Positions 1 to 7,936 of a stretch of 32,895 nt of DNA are shown piece by piece (positions within the stretch are counted from its first letter, which is position 1; the number at the start of each line of letters is the position of its first letter). Both the position numbers and the translations under genes were made by a program. The notes beneath the pieces are model-generated. The model did not search any database. It saw nothing but the letters and a program-made list of their open reading frames with translations, and was not told the origin of the DNA. The DNA comes from Loigolactobacillus backii. GTDB taxonomy: Bacteria; Bacillota; Bacilli; Lactobacillales; Lactobacillaceae. The DNA lies in the NCBI RefSeq assembly GCF_003946275.1, contig NZ_RHNQ01000028.1:1-32895 (forward strand). Direction: 5' to 3'.

Positions 1-15
1 ATGAGTAAACAAAAA

Positions 16-39
16 GCACATTCACCGAAGTGAATGTGC
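16..39 (-). terminator. Perfect 10-bp hairpin, terminator-like for leftward transcription
   Basis: GCACATTCAC and GTGAATGTGC pair perfectly around a CGAA loop. An A5 run lies directly to the left, so read leftward the hairpin is followed by a T5 run, like an intrinsic terminator. No minus-strand gene lies immediately to its right, so what it would terminate is unclear. It may be a remnant or may act on a transcript ending here. Confidence 0.45.
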
Positions 40-64
40 CGTTCAAAATCTCCACCAATACGAT

Positions 65-286
65 TTGACAGAGACCCGTAAAAGGGCAGTGTACATTGTG
101 CAACACTATTACGAGCGAACGCAGACACAAACAAATGTAGATCAGTATCAATTCTTAGGAAAAAAGCGTGATGATACTGAAAGTCTAGTGTACGAAGTTG
201 GTGGTTTTCAAAATAATACGGGCCAGTTACAACAAATTCATGACTATGAAGTCCATAGCGACGGTAAATTTGACGAAATTTATTAA
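65..286 (+). CDS. Small hypothetical protein, possibly 5'-truncated or frameshifted
   Basis: An open frame of 73 codons from a TTG; I do not recognise the family. The composition is that of a soluble, polar protein (rich in Q, T, D and Y) with no signal peptide or membrane segment. Neither the TTG at 65 nor an in-frame GTG at 89 has a convincing ribosome binding site. The frame is open back to position 5. A different frame begins ATG at position 1 and stops at 31-33, so a single-base shift within the hairpin at 16-39 would join the two into a protein of about 95 residues. It may therefore be a broken gene. It ends 158 bp before the surface-protein gene. Confidence 0.35.
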   Translation: MTETRKRAVYIVQHYYERTQTQTNVDQYQFLGKKRDDTESLVYEVGGFQNNTGQLQQIHDYEVHSDGKFDEIY

Positions 287-444
287 AGTTGTGAAGACTT
301 TGTGAACATAATATTGATTTTTTTAGATAGATATCGTATAGTTTCAATAGGGGTAGTTTGAGTTATTATGATATAGATTTTGTCTAATGTGGCTCAAATT
401 ATTGTCATTATTATAGCTTAATTATTTTTTAGGAGGAGATTTTT

Positions 445-2524
445 ATGGTTAGAAAGAACAAACAAGTTGCTAAACTTGTTACTGCTGCTACATTTGCTGG
501 TACATTAGCTTTAGGTGGAACTGCTGTCGCTAATACACAAGCAGTTCATGCTGCTACAACACCAGATGCAGATGCCGCTTCACAAAAGACAGACGCACAA
601 ACGACTGCACCAACAACAGAACAAGCGCAGGATAAAGTAGATCAGGCTACTGGTGATCAGGCTGCTGCAACACAAAACGTGTCGAACGCAACAACTAATG
701 TTTCGGCTGCATCTTCAGCTGCTGTTGATTCAGCGAAGGTTGCTTCAGATGCTAAGGATAGTGTAGACGCTGCTAACGCTGCTGCCTCACAACAGACTTC
801 AAAAGTTGTTGATGCACAAAAGGCACAAGATAACGCACAAGGTCAACTCAATACTGCTGAAAATGCACAAGGTGCCTTACATCAGAACACGCTTAACAAG
901 CAAAATGAACAATCTAATGCGCAACAACGTTTTGCTACTGCAAGTGATGGTCTTAGCGATGCAACGACTGGTTTACAACAATATTATACTCAAAAAGATG
1001 GCGTTAACCAACCAAGTCAAAGCTATACTGATAAGACTGCACAGATCCAAAACGTTTCAGACGATCAGGCTGCCGCAACCAAGGCTAATAGTGACTTTGA
1101 AGCTGCTAACACCGTTACAAACAAGGCTCAAACTGCTGTCGGTGATGCTCAAAAGGCAGCTGACCAAGCCACTGCTGCTCAAAAGGACGCTTCTACTGCT
1201 TTAGCAGAATTTACAACAAGCTAATACTAATGTTGATAAAGCTCAATCAGCTGCAGATTCAGCACAAGCTGACTTAACACAAAAGAGTAGCGCTGTTGCT
1301 AAAGACTTAGCGGTAGTAAATAACCTTCAACAGGCAATGGCCGCAGCAGAAGCTGACCCAGCCAACAATCCTAATTACCACGATCTTGAAAGCCAGTTAG
1401 CTACTGCAATGCAAAATGGTAAAACGGATGCTGCAATTCGTGATGCTGCACAGGCTGCACAAGCTGCTGCTGCTGATGCATTAACGAAGGCTAATGCTGC
1501 ACAAAAATTGGCTACTCAGCAGTATGATGCTCAATCTGCAGTAACTGGTACGGCTGCTAAGGCTGTTACAGCTGCTAATAATGCCCTTAAGACGGCTCAA
1601 ACTAAGTATAACTTAGCCAAAGAAAATGCTGATTCTTATTTAGCTGCTTACAACAATGCTATTAAGGCATTAGGTCAAGACAAAGCTGCATTTACTACTT
1701 TACAAGCAAATGCTAAAGCTGCAATTGATAATTATGAAGCTGCTAAGACAGAAGTAGCTAATTCAAAGGATAACTTGAATAAGGCTATTGCTGCTGTTGG
1801 AACTGCTGTTGGTGCTGAAACCAGTAACTTGGCTGTTGTCAACAATGATATGAAGGCAGTTACTACTGCTACAACTGCTGTCACAACGGCTAAGACAAGC
1901 GCTAAGGCTGCTTTAGATTCATATAATCAGGCATTGAAGACATACGGCGATGCACAGGCTGCTGCTGATACAGATGCTACTGCAGTAACAACTGCTAAAC
2001 AAGCTGTAACAGATGCTCAGGCTAAATTAGATGCAGCTAACTCTGCTTTAGCAACGGCTAAGACTGAATTGGCTACTGCCAAAGCTGCAGAAGATGCTGA
2101 CAAGGGTGGTACCACTACCGATGGCGATAAAGGTGGTACAACTACCACAGACACTGATGGCGATAAGGGTGGCACTACAACCACTACAACAGGTACTGAC
2201 GCTGATAAGGGCGCCGCAACTACTACGGCTGCTAAAGGTACAGAAGTTGCAGGTAATACCACTACAACAGTTGCTAATAACGGTGCAGCTGCAGTAACTG
2301 TTGCTGCCAAGAAGAACGCTTCTGCTCCTGTTACAACAAGCTTAACGGCTGCTACTCCAGCTACAACAACTCGTAAACAATATCAGGCTGCTAAAAATGG
2401 CGTTACCGCTGCTGCATTACCACAAACTGGCGAAGCAAATGATAACCTTGCTGCTTTAGGTTTCTTAAGCGCAATGGGTGCATTATTCGGCTTAGTTGGT
2501 CTCAAACGCAAGCGTGAATTTTAA
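445..2524 (+). pseudogene. LPXTG-anchored Ala/Thr-rich surface protein, split by a frameshift
   Basis: A cell-wall-anchored surface protein in two frames. Frame one (445-1224) starts at ATG behind AGGAGGAGA and has a signal peptide of about 36 residues ending AVHA. A long Ala/Gln/Asp/Lys helical, probably coiled-coil, region follows. Frame two continues from about 1205 to 2524 with the same composition. It contains a low-complexity linker of GDKGGTTTT-type units at about 2100-2260 and ends in a sorting signal: LPQTG (from 2417), a hydrophobic helix and KRKREF. The frames overlap only at 1205-1221. Removing one T from the TTT at 1210-1212 gives LAELQQANTNV and a single 692-residue protein. The shift may be a real mutation, phase variation or a sequencing error. 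If real, the N-terminal piece would be secreted unanchored and the C-terminal piece would lack a signal peptide. The role is probably adhesion or cell-surface structure; no binding domain is recognisable. Confidence 0.85.
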
Positions 2525-2588
2525 CCGACTGACATAAATCTAGATATTAGTTAATTTTTATGACTAATTGGTTGATATTAACGTATGA

Positions 2589-2621
2589 CACGAAATCAGT
2601 TTTCTGGTTTCGTGTTTTTTT
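2589..2621 (+). terminator. Intrinsic terminator of the surface-protein gene
   Basis: An 11-bp stem, CACGAAATCAG with CTGGTTTCGTG (one G-U pair), around a TTTT loop and followed by T7. It lies 65 bp after the stop codon at 2524. Confidence 0.9.
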
Positions 2622-2630
2622 AATTGAATA

Positions 2631-2683
2631 AAAACGGTAACTAGCTACTTATTTCGAAAAAATTAGTAGTTGGTTACCGTTTA
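2631..2683 (-). terminator. Terminator of the GNAT gene (probably bidirectional)
   Basis: AAACGGTAAC at 2632-2641 pairs with GTTACCGTTT, with further pairing of CTACTTA and TTAGTAG inside. Read leftward it overlaps the stop of the minus-strand acetyltransferase gene and ends in TTTTTATT. Read rightward it ends in ATTTTTTT. Confidence 0.75.
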
Positions 2684-3124
2684 TTTTTTTGTGAACAATA
2701 TTTTACTAACTAAAACACAAGGGATACCATCTTCAATAAAAGTACCAGAGACAGGTTGGTAGCCAAGTTGTTCGTAGAAGCCTTGCGCTGTTCTTTCACT
2801 ATGAATTAGAGATTTTTGATAGCCTTGGTGTTGACCTACTTCTTCTAAAGCATTAATAACCTGCGCACCTAAACCTTGTCCCCGGTACTCGCTAAGCGTT
2901 GCAATTCGACCAGGTTGGATAGTTGCGGCATCAATGAATTGTAGTCGTCCAGTGGCCACTGGCTGCTCATTGTCCGCGTAAATAACGGCGTAGGATGTTT
3001 TTGACGTGTCGTGTTGATCGAATTCATCAATTAGGGCAATGTGACGTTCTTGAACGAAGACCTGCATTCTGACATATAGTGCGGCGGCACGCTGCCAAGG
3101 CTCTGAGCCGACATGTAATTTCAA
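2681..3124 (-). CDS. GNAT family N-acetyltransferase (YjcF/ElaA-like)
   Basis: A 147-residue, single-domain acetyltransferase that would move an acetyl group from acetyl-CoA to an unknown amine. The N-terminal part contains VRMQVFVQERH, matching the R-x-x-VFV-x-E segment of YjcF/ElaA-type GNATs. The acetyl-CoA-binding loop is seen as RGQGLGAQVI at about residues 80-89. The C-terminal FYEQLGYQPVSG and EDGIPC strands are also typical of the subgroup. The ATG follows GGAAAGCAGG about 12 bp upstream. It is transcribed convergently with the surface-protein gene and shares a terminator region with it. The substrate cannot be read from the sequence. Confidence 0.85.
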   Translation of the reverse strand: MKLHVGSEPWQRAAALYVRMQVFVQERHIALIDEFDQHDTSKTSYAVIYADNEQPVATGRLQFIDAATIQPGRIATLSEYRGQGLGAQVINALEEVGQHQGYQKSLIHSERTAQGFYEQLGYQPVSGTFIEDGIPCVLVSKILFTKK

Positions 3125-3159
3125 CTTATGGACCTGCTTTCCTTATCAATATTGATTTT

Positions 3160-3191
3160 AGTATAGCATGAGTTAAATTAAAGTGGGTCAA
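3160..3191 (-). promoter_or_regulatory. Probable promoter of the GNAT gene
   Basis: On the minus strand TTGACC is followed after 17 bases by TGCTAT. An overlapping TATACT three bases further on is an alternative -10. The start codon is about 36 bp downstream. Confidence 0.5.
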
Positions 3192-3291
3192 GTAATCTTT
3201 GTTTCAAAATTATTTTTATAGGGGCTTGCAGGCGGACCACTCTATAAAAAGGCCTTTAACCTGCACACAAACGCTGGAATCTAAATACTTT

Positions 3292-4704
3292 TTAATGGTC
3301 AGTATCATTTTCATCAGTTAGATTTTGCCGGTTCAGGTGCCAGTTTAGGCTAATATTTCGTAATGTATAACCGCCAATACCGATTAAGAAACCAACGGCG
3401 GCGAAAGGAATCCAATCAAAACCTAATTTGAATAAAGGCAGATAATGTGTGGCGAAGGCTGTCATGCTACGAGCGAAGGCCGTTTGGGCCAATAATGGTG
3501 GTAAAGCGTGAATCATGTCAAAAATTGCCGGAATTAAGGTGAAAATTGTGGTCACGCGGTAGACAAAGCTGCTTTGCTTAAATAGTGGTGATAGGATGGC
3601 CAAAATAATAAGCGTAATTGCTAAGGGATAAAGGAACATTAAAACTGGTGTTGACCAAGCAATAATCTGAGTTAGGCCAATATTTGCGATCAAAAAGGAA
3701 ATACCACAAGTGAAACGTAAAAAGGCTAGGTAACTAATTTTAGGAAAATGTTTGTGAAAATCTTGGGCAAAGGCGGTGACCAGGCCCATTGCTGTGGTTA
3801 TACAAGTTACCGTTGCTAACGTGGCCAAAATAGCGTCACCAACGGCGCCCATATAGTGATTAGCAATTTGGGCAAAGACAATACCACCGTTTGCTGATAG
3901 TTTAAATTGATTTAGACTGGTAGCGCCAATTAGGATTAACGCGAGATAAATCAAGGCTTCAATTCCCATGCTGAGCGCACCTGATTTAGCGGTGGCCAAG
4001 GCAATGTTCTTTGGTTTATGCGTTCCTAATAGTTTAATTGAAGTAACAACAGTAACACCAAAAGCTAGGCCGGCCAAAGCATCCATCGTGTTGTAGCCCT
4101 GAAGAAAGCCATTAGTGAGTGCACCATGTGTGTAGGCAGTAGTTGCGGTGGCGTGACTGGCTTGTCCCATTGGACTTAAAAACGCGAACAAAAAAATGAT
4201 TGCCAATAAAACTAAGAATAGTGGGTTTAGTAAGCGACCGATTACATCAATAATACGTGATTGGCGGCTGGATAAACGATAGGTGATCAGAAAGAAAATT
4301 GCTGAATAAATGGCCAGGTAAAGGCTAGTTTGGTCTGCCGGGATATGTGGGGCAATTCCTAATTCAAAAGGAACAGTGGCCGTTCTGGGAGTGGCAAATA
4401 ACGGGCCCAAAGTTGCGTGAACAAGGATCAAAAAAATGAGCGCGTAGTGTTTGCCGATCGGGCGAGCAACATCGTAGATACCTTCACTACGTGTGATACT
4501 AATAGCGATAATTGAAAGTAGTGGCAGCAGGGTACCGGACAATAGAAAACCGATCGTTGCCAACCCCCAATGATTTCCAGCGAGTTGACCAAGGTGCAGT
4601 GGAAAAATTAAATTACCGGCACCAAAAAACATTCCAAATAGCATTGAACCAATCATTAAATAGTTTTTCCAAGTTAAGCGACGTTCTTTTTGTTCTAATT
4701 CCAT
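3292..4704 (-). CDS. brnQ: Branched-chain amino acid transporter BrnQ (LIVCS family)
   Basis: A 470-residue polytopic membrane protein predicted to import leucine, isoleucine and valine with a cation. GAGNLIFPLHLG at residues 28-39 is the family's N-terminal signature, and about twelve hydrophobic segments follow. I chose the ATG at 4704, giving MELEQKERRL, because AGGAGG lies 9 bases upstream of it. A longer reading from 4740 adds 12 residues that overlap this site. The gene sits alone behind a T-box leader, so expression should rise when the matching tRNA is uncharged. There is a clear promoter upstream of that leader. A weak GC-rich inverted repeat lies beyond its stop at about 3229-3262, but I see no convincing terminator. 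Confidence 0.93.
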   Translation of the reverse strand: MELEQKERRLTWKNYLMIGSMLFGMFFGAGNLIFPLHLGQLAGNHWGLATIGFLLSGTLLPLLSIIAISITRSEGIYDVARPIGKHYALIFLILVHATLGPLFATPRTATVPFELGIAPHIPADQTSLYLAIYSAIFFLITYRLSSRQSRIIDVIGRLLNPLFLVLLAIIFLFAFLSPMGQASHATATTAYTHGALTNGFLQGYNTMDALAGLAFGVTVVTSIKLLGTHKPKNIALATAKSGALSMGIEALIYLALILIGATSLNQFKLSANGGIVFAQIANHYMGAVGDAILATLATVTCITTAMGLVTAFAQDFHKHFPKISYLAFLRFTCGISFLIANIGLTQIIAWSTPVLMFLYPLAITLIILAILSPLFKQSSFVYRVTTIFTLIPAIFDMIHALPPLLAQTAFARSMTAFATHYLPLFKLGFDWIPFAAVGFLIGIGGYTLRNISLNWHLNRQNLTDENDTDH

Positions 4705-4789
4705 AAACGAAAACCTCCTATGTTTTGGCCGCAGGTACAAATATAATTACGAAATACAAATCTGAATGCGATTATTAGTGGTTGACCAA

Positions 4790-5100
4790 ATAAAAAAAGC
4801 GTCCTTTAAAAGCAAATGCTTTTAAAGGACGCTGAATTGCGTGTTACCACCTTAAATTTACTATTACTTCGCAGTAATAGCCTTACCCCGTGCTGAGAAA
4901 GCATTAAAATACTTTTTCAAGACGTTGGCGCAATAATGGGCGCTCCCAACGGACACTTCATAAACGTCGCATCCGCCACTCCGAGGCTACTTTCACAATT
5001 ACCTACTTTTACTTCCTTGCACTAATCGAAGCTCGCTTGAAAAATAAGTAGTTGCTACTCTCCCCATCACGGTGTTTTAATAATAATCTCATCTATCTTT
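4790..5100 (-). promoter_or_regulatory. T-box leader of brnQ, specifier probably GUA (Val)
   Basis: On the minus strand, the leader of brnQ holds the T-box AAGGTGGTAACACGC at 4839-4853, just before a strong terminator. Stem I elements are visible: GAGAGTA, the AGCGAGC distal motif and the specifier side GTGAAAGTAGCCTC. The triplet placed as in the other T-boxes of this window, between A-rich bases and one purine before the lower helix, is GTA at 4988-4990, which reads valine. CTC, a leucine codon two bases on, is an alternative. The TAACACGC T-box deviates from the common TACCGCG. Confidence 0.88.
4792..4832 (-). terminator. Terminator of the brnQ T-box
   Basis: A perfect 16-bp stem, GCGTCCTTTAAAAGCA with its complement, around a 2-base loop. 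Read leftward it is followed by T7. The alternative antiterminator would use the T-box sequence at 4839-4853. Confidence 0.92.
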
Positions 5101-5111
5101 AACTTAAAAAC

Positions 5112-5140
5112 ACTTTACCCCGTTTCTTTTTAAATGTCAA
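5112..5140 (-). promoter_or_regulatory. Promoter of the brnQ leader
   Basis: Minus-strand TTGACA, 17-base spacer, TAAAGT. Transcription would begin near 5105, immediately before the T-box stem I region. Confidence 0.75.
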
Positions 5141-5274
5141 GTAGGTCCTAGAATAGCAGTTCCTATTAGCTAAAACTTAACTAGACAATTAAATAAAGCA
5201 TATTTCGTGTTTTGGCTCCCACATCTTGGTAAGCTTAAATTAAATCTTATTAGGATTAAAGGGGGCGATTAAAC

Positions 5275-5427
5275 ATGAAAGAATACCAAGTGATTGTAGA
5301 TGCAAAGGGACGAATTGTCATTCCCGTAGCGTTACGTGGCATTTTGAAAATGCATCCGGGGCAGCGAGTTAAGATTAAAAATAAAAAGGATAAAATTGTT
5401 GTTAAACGAAAAAAAGTTGAAGAATAA
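5275..5427 (+). CDS. 50-residue AbrB/MazE-type DNA-binding protein
   Basis: A short gene whose 50-residue product is a single SpoVT/AbrB swapped-hairpin domain. It has the typical V-D-x-K-G-R-I-V-I-P core (VDAKGRIVIPVALRG, residues 8-22) and then HPGQRVKIK. Proteins of this fold dimerise and bind DNA as transition-state regulators or antitoxins. Here the C terminus is only a basic KRKKVEE tail with no toxin-binding extension, and no toxin gene follows. The ATG lies 8 bases after a GGGGG Shine-Dalgarno. The gene stands alone between the divergent brnQ leader and a strong terminator, so a free-standing regulator is the best guess. Confidence 0.85.
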   Translation: MKEYQVIVDAKGRIVIPVALRGILKMHPGQRVKIKNKKDKIVVKRKKVEE

Positions 5428-5436
5428 GGCAATAAA

Positions 5437-5487
5437 AACAGGTATGAAGTGATTTGTTTACAAACAATCACTTCATACCTGTTTTTT
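5437..5487. terminator. Strong bidirectional terminator
   Basis: A perfect 18-bp stem (AACAGGTATGAAGTGATT with its complement) around a 12-base loop. T6 follows on the right and A-rich sequence lies on the left. It can end both the AbrB-type gene and the convergent EamA transporter gene. Confidence 0.92.
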
Positions 5488-5496
5488 AATGCAACT

Positions 5497-6603
5497 CTAG
5501 GATAAATTTTCATTTGATGACTTGTTTACTAATTTTTCCTTGGTAAGCTTAGCATCGTCACGGAGCTTTTGGCGATCGGCACTAATCTTTTGTTGTAACT
5601 CATTTGGGCTACCAGGTTTGCGTAATAGTTTAGCAAAAATACCCTGATACTGCATTGAGTTAACTTGGTCAGCGTAACGATTACCTAAGAACATAACGAT
5701 TGAACCGAGTACAATGACAACGATTCCGATGATGGTTGGCAGCACAATACGTTCGTGCAAAACAATCATAGCCATGATTGGTGCCAGCGCCGGTTTAATG
5801 AAGAACACAAGGGAAGCAGTTGAAACGTCTGAAGTTTCCATTGCAAGAAAGTAAAAACCAAAGCCGCCAGCAGTAACCCCGATACATATGTAGGCCAGTA
5901 ATAATAAATTATTTGGTGCAATTCCTTGAACGAACGGTATGTTTGCAAATGATTTAAGCCCATTAACGCTATTTAATCGATTAGCGATTGCTGAAACGTG
6001 TGATAGACCCATTAAAATCCCTAGTTCCAGTGCGCCGGCCAAGAAAGAAAGGCTGGTCATTGTAAGTCCATTAAAGTGTCCACGCATAGAACCCCAGCGT
6101 GAAACAATTGAGTAAAGGCCAAAAGTAACGGCGGAAGTAATCGCCAGAGTTAACCCAACTGGATTAGTGAGGTGGGTTGGATTAACAATGATTAGCAACC
6201 CGATTAGGGAAATAATGACGGCAATTAAATTTGTTCGGCTGAGCTTTTCTCGTAAAATTAAGTAAGAGAAGATTAGTGCAAATATTGGGTTACAGCTGAA
6301 TAAAACGGCTACGGTTGAAGCTTGATCGACCTCGACAGCAATTTGGTAGAAGGTCATGCTAATCACGATGCCAACTAAACCAGTTAGTAAAAAGATACCT
6401 AAGTCTTTAAAGTCTAATCGGTGTTTCTGCTTACGCAAGGCCCTTACCGCAAACGGTAGTAAGAAACCACCGACTAAGAAACGTAAGAAGTTAAGCTGGA
6501 TACCATTGAAGGCACTGCCAGCTAATTTAAGTGAAATTTCCATTGAGCTGAATAAGAAAGTTGAAATTAAGACGTAAATATATGTTTTTTTCATGTGAAA
6601 CAA
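5497..6603 (-). CDS. EamA/DMT-family transporter
   Basis: A membrane protein of up to 368 residues with about ten hydrophobic helices in two related halves, the EamA arrangement. SCNPIFALIFSYLILREKLS in the first half and FFIKPALAPIMAMIVLHERI in the second are the characteristic E-R/K-loop repeats. Family members export amino acids, drugs or other small metabolites; the substrate is not visible. A charged cytoplasmic tail of about 55 residues, rich in K, D, N and S, follows the last helix. The TTG at 6603 lies 4-6 bases after GAGGGAG. An ATG three codons in, at 6594, is an alternative start with wider spacing. It ends at the shared terminator with the AbrB-type gene. Confidence 0.88.
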   Translation of the reverse strand: MFHMKKTYIYVLISTFLFSSMEISLKLAGSAFNGIQLNFLRFLVGGFLLPFAVRALRKQKHRLDFKDLGIFLLTGLVGIVISMTFYQIAVEVDQASTVAVLFSCNPIFALIFSYLILREKLSRTNLIAVIISLIGLLIIVNPTHLTNPVGLTLAITSAVTFGLYSIVSRWGSMRGHFNGLTMTSLSFLAGALELGILMGLSHVSAIANRLNSVNGLKSFANIPFVQGIAPNNLLLLAYICIGVTAGGFGFYFLAMETSDVSTASLVFFIKPALAPIMAMIVLHERIVLPTIIGIVVIVLGSIVMFLGNRYADQVNSMQYQGIFAKLLRKPGSPNELQQKISADRQKLRDDAKLTKEKLVNKSSNENLS

Positions 6604-6987
6604 TCGTCTCCCTCACGATTAAGTAGCTGCCAATAATTAAAAAGTGTTTTCAAATTAAAAGTAGCCCTTTATAATAACTAACATAAGATGTAACGCCAAT
6701 CTTTTATTAATGCTTTCTAAGAGTCGTTAGAAAGCTAACTGACCCACACGATACTTTGTAAGTTACTAACAACCCTAAATATAATTATATTTTGTCGAAA
6801 CAGTATAATTACTATTATATTTAAAAATGAAAACTTGTCAATGAAAAGAGCGACATAAAAAGGATGATTTGGCTACGAATCGCTCGTTGGTTGCCCGAAA
6901 ATTATTTTTAATCCTATTTTTGAACAGGCGAGAACAAGCTAATCATTCTTTAAACACTCTTTCAATTGATTTAGAAAGGAACAATGG
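6604..6987. other. Divergent intergenic region with inverted repeats
   Basis: No gene here. It separates the EamA gene (leftward) from the PaaX-like gene (rightward). GCTTTCTAA at 6712-6720 pairs with TTAGAAAGC at 6727-6735 over a 6-base loop. AAATATAAT at 6777-6785 is mirrored by ATTATATTT at 6814-6822 in very AT-rich DNA that also holds promoter-like TATAAT and TATATT hexamers. These could be regulator-binding sites and divergent promoters, but no site can be assigned. Confidence 0.4.
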
Positions 6988-7785
6988 ATGCAATCAGTTG
7001 AAAAACAAATTTTACATTTAATCGACGTTGGTGAGGAAGTGCACGCCAAAACTTTGGTCGCAATTTACACTAAGCGTAATTATACGGAGATGACCGTTCG
7101 CAACACGTTATCCAAGTTAAAGAACCAGGGCCGAATTATTTCCCGCCGCCGGGGGCTTTATGCGCTAACGGCCGAAGGGAAAAAAAGATTATCCGACATT
7201 AATTTAAAATACAATAATTATCAAATGGCCTTTGATGGGAATTGGACGTTTGTTTTCATTCGAATTCCGGAAGAAAAGCGTAAGGCAAAAGCGGCCTTTA
7301 AAACGGCCTTACAGGAGTATGGTTTTGCACCATATCAATCCTCGGTTTACGTGTCACCTTGGCATTACGGGAATGATGTTTTGGCATTGGCACAGGAAAT
7401 TGGTGTCACTAGTGACGTAAAGGTTGTGAAAGGAACCTTTTTTAAAACGCGCCTAACGCGGCAAGAGGCCTTTCAAATGTGGCATTTAAAAACTTTGACC
7501 CAAACTTATCAAACTGAATATGCTTGGATTAAGGAAAAAATGGCTCACACCTCACAAGTTGTGGCCAGTGGGGATGATCAGGCTCTATTAAATTTATATT
7601 TGGACATTGGTAATCATATCAATACGATGTTTTTACTCGATCCAATTCTACCGCAGAGTTTATTACCACCAGATTGGATTGGCCAGAAAACACTTCAGTT
7701 ATTAATTACTGGCTACAACAGTATTGCTGAGATCTTTCCTAAACAAAGTCCCTACGCAAAATTTATGACACCGATGTTCACTTGA
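6988..7785 (+). CDS. PaaX-like transcriptional regulator
   Basis: A 265-residue protein with a winged-helix N terminus (about residues 1-75: AKTLVAIY, MTVRNTLSKLKNQGRIISRRRGLYALT). It continues with the PaaX central pattern DGNWTFVFIRIPEEKRKAK, a GFAPYQSSVYVSPW segment and a C-terminal helical domain. PaaX of Gram-negative bacteria represses phenylacetate degradation and responds to phenylacetyl-CoA. No such pathway is here, so this is a family-level assignment. The ATG follows AAAGGA at 7 bases. An AEC-type transporter gene lies 151 bp downstream on the same strand and is a plausible target or partner. The intergenic inverted repeats upstream may be its operators. Confidence 0.8.
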   Translation: MQSVEKQILHLIDVGEEVHAKTLVAIYTKRNYTEMTVRNTLSKLKNQGRIISRRRGLYALTAEGKKRLSDINLKYNNYQMAFDGNWTFVFIRIPEEKRKAKAAFKTALQEYGFAPYQSSVYVSPWHYGNDVLALAQEIGVTSDVKVVKGTFFKTRLTRQEAFQMWHLKTLTQTYQTEYAWIKEKMAHTSQVVASGDDQALLNLYLDIGNHINTMFLLDPILPQSLLPPDWIGQKTLQLLITGYNSIAEIFPKQSPYAKFMTPMFT

Positions 7786-7936
7786 GTATCAAGTACTGGG
7801 CTATATTTAGGCTAAGGTTGTTAAATGCTGATTTTTGAAACAGAATTCACCGTTAAATTAGAACAATCTCAAAAATAGTGGCGATCATTTTTTAAGGATA
7901 AAGTAAATTATAGTAGAAAAAAGATTGGGTGAGTAA

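Noticed and set aside
2017-2310. Minus-strand 97-codon ORF rich in Val, Pro and Ser
   Set aside because: It is the antisense of the low-complexity Thr/Ala/Gly part of the surface-protein gene and has no ribosome binding site.
5256-5513. Minus-strand 85-codon ORF opposite the AbrB-type gene
   Set aside because: It runs through a strong terminator and the AbrB-type gene, which has a clear domain and ribosome binding site on the other strand.
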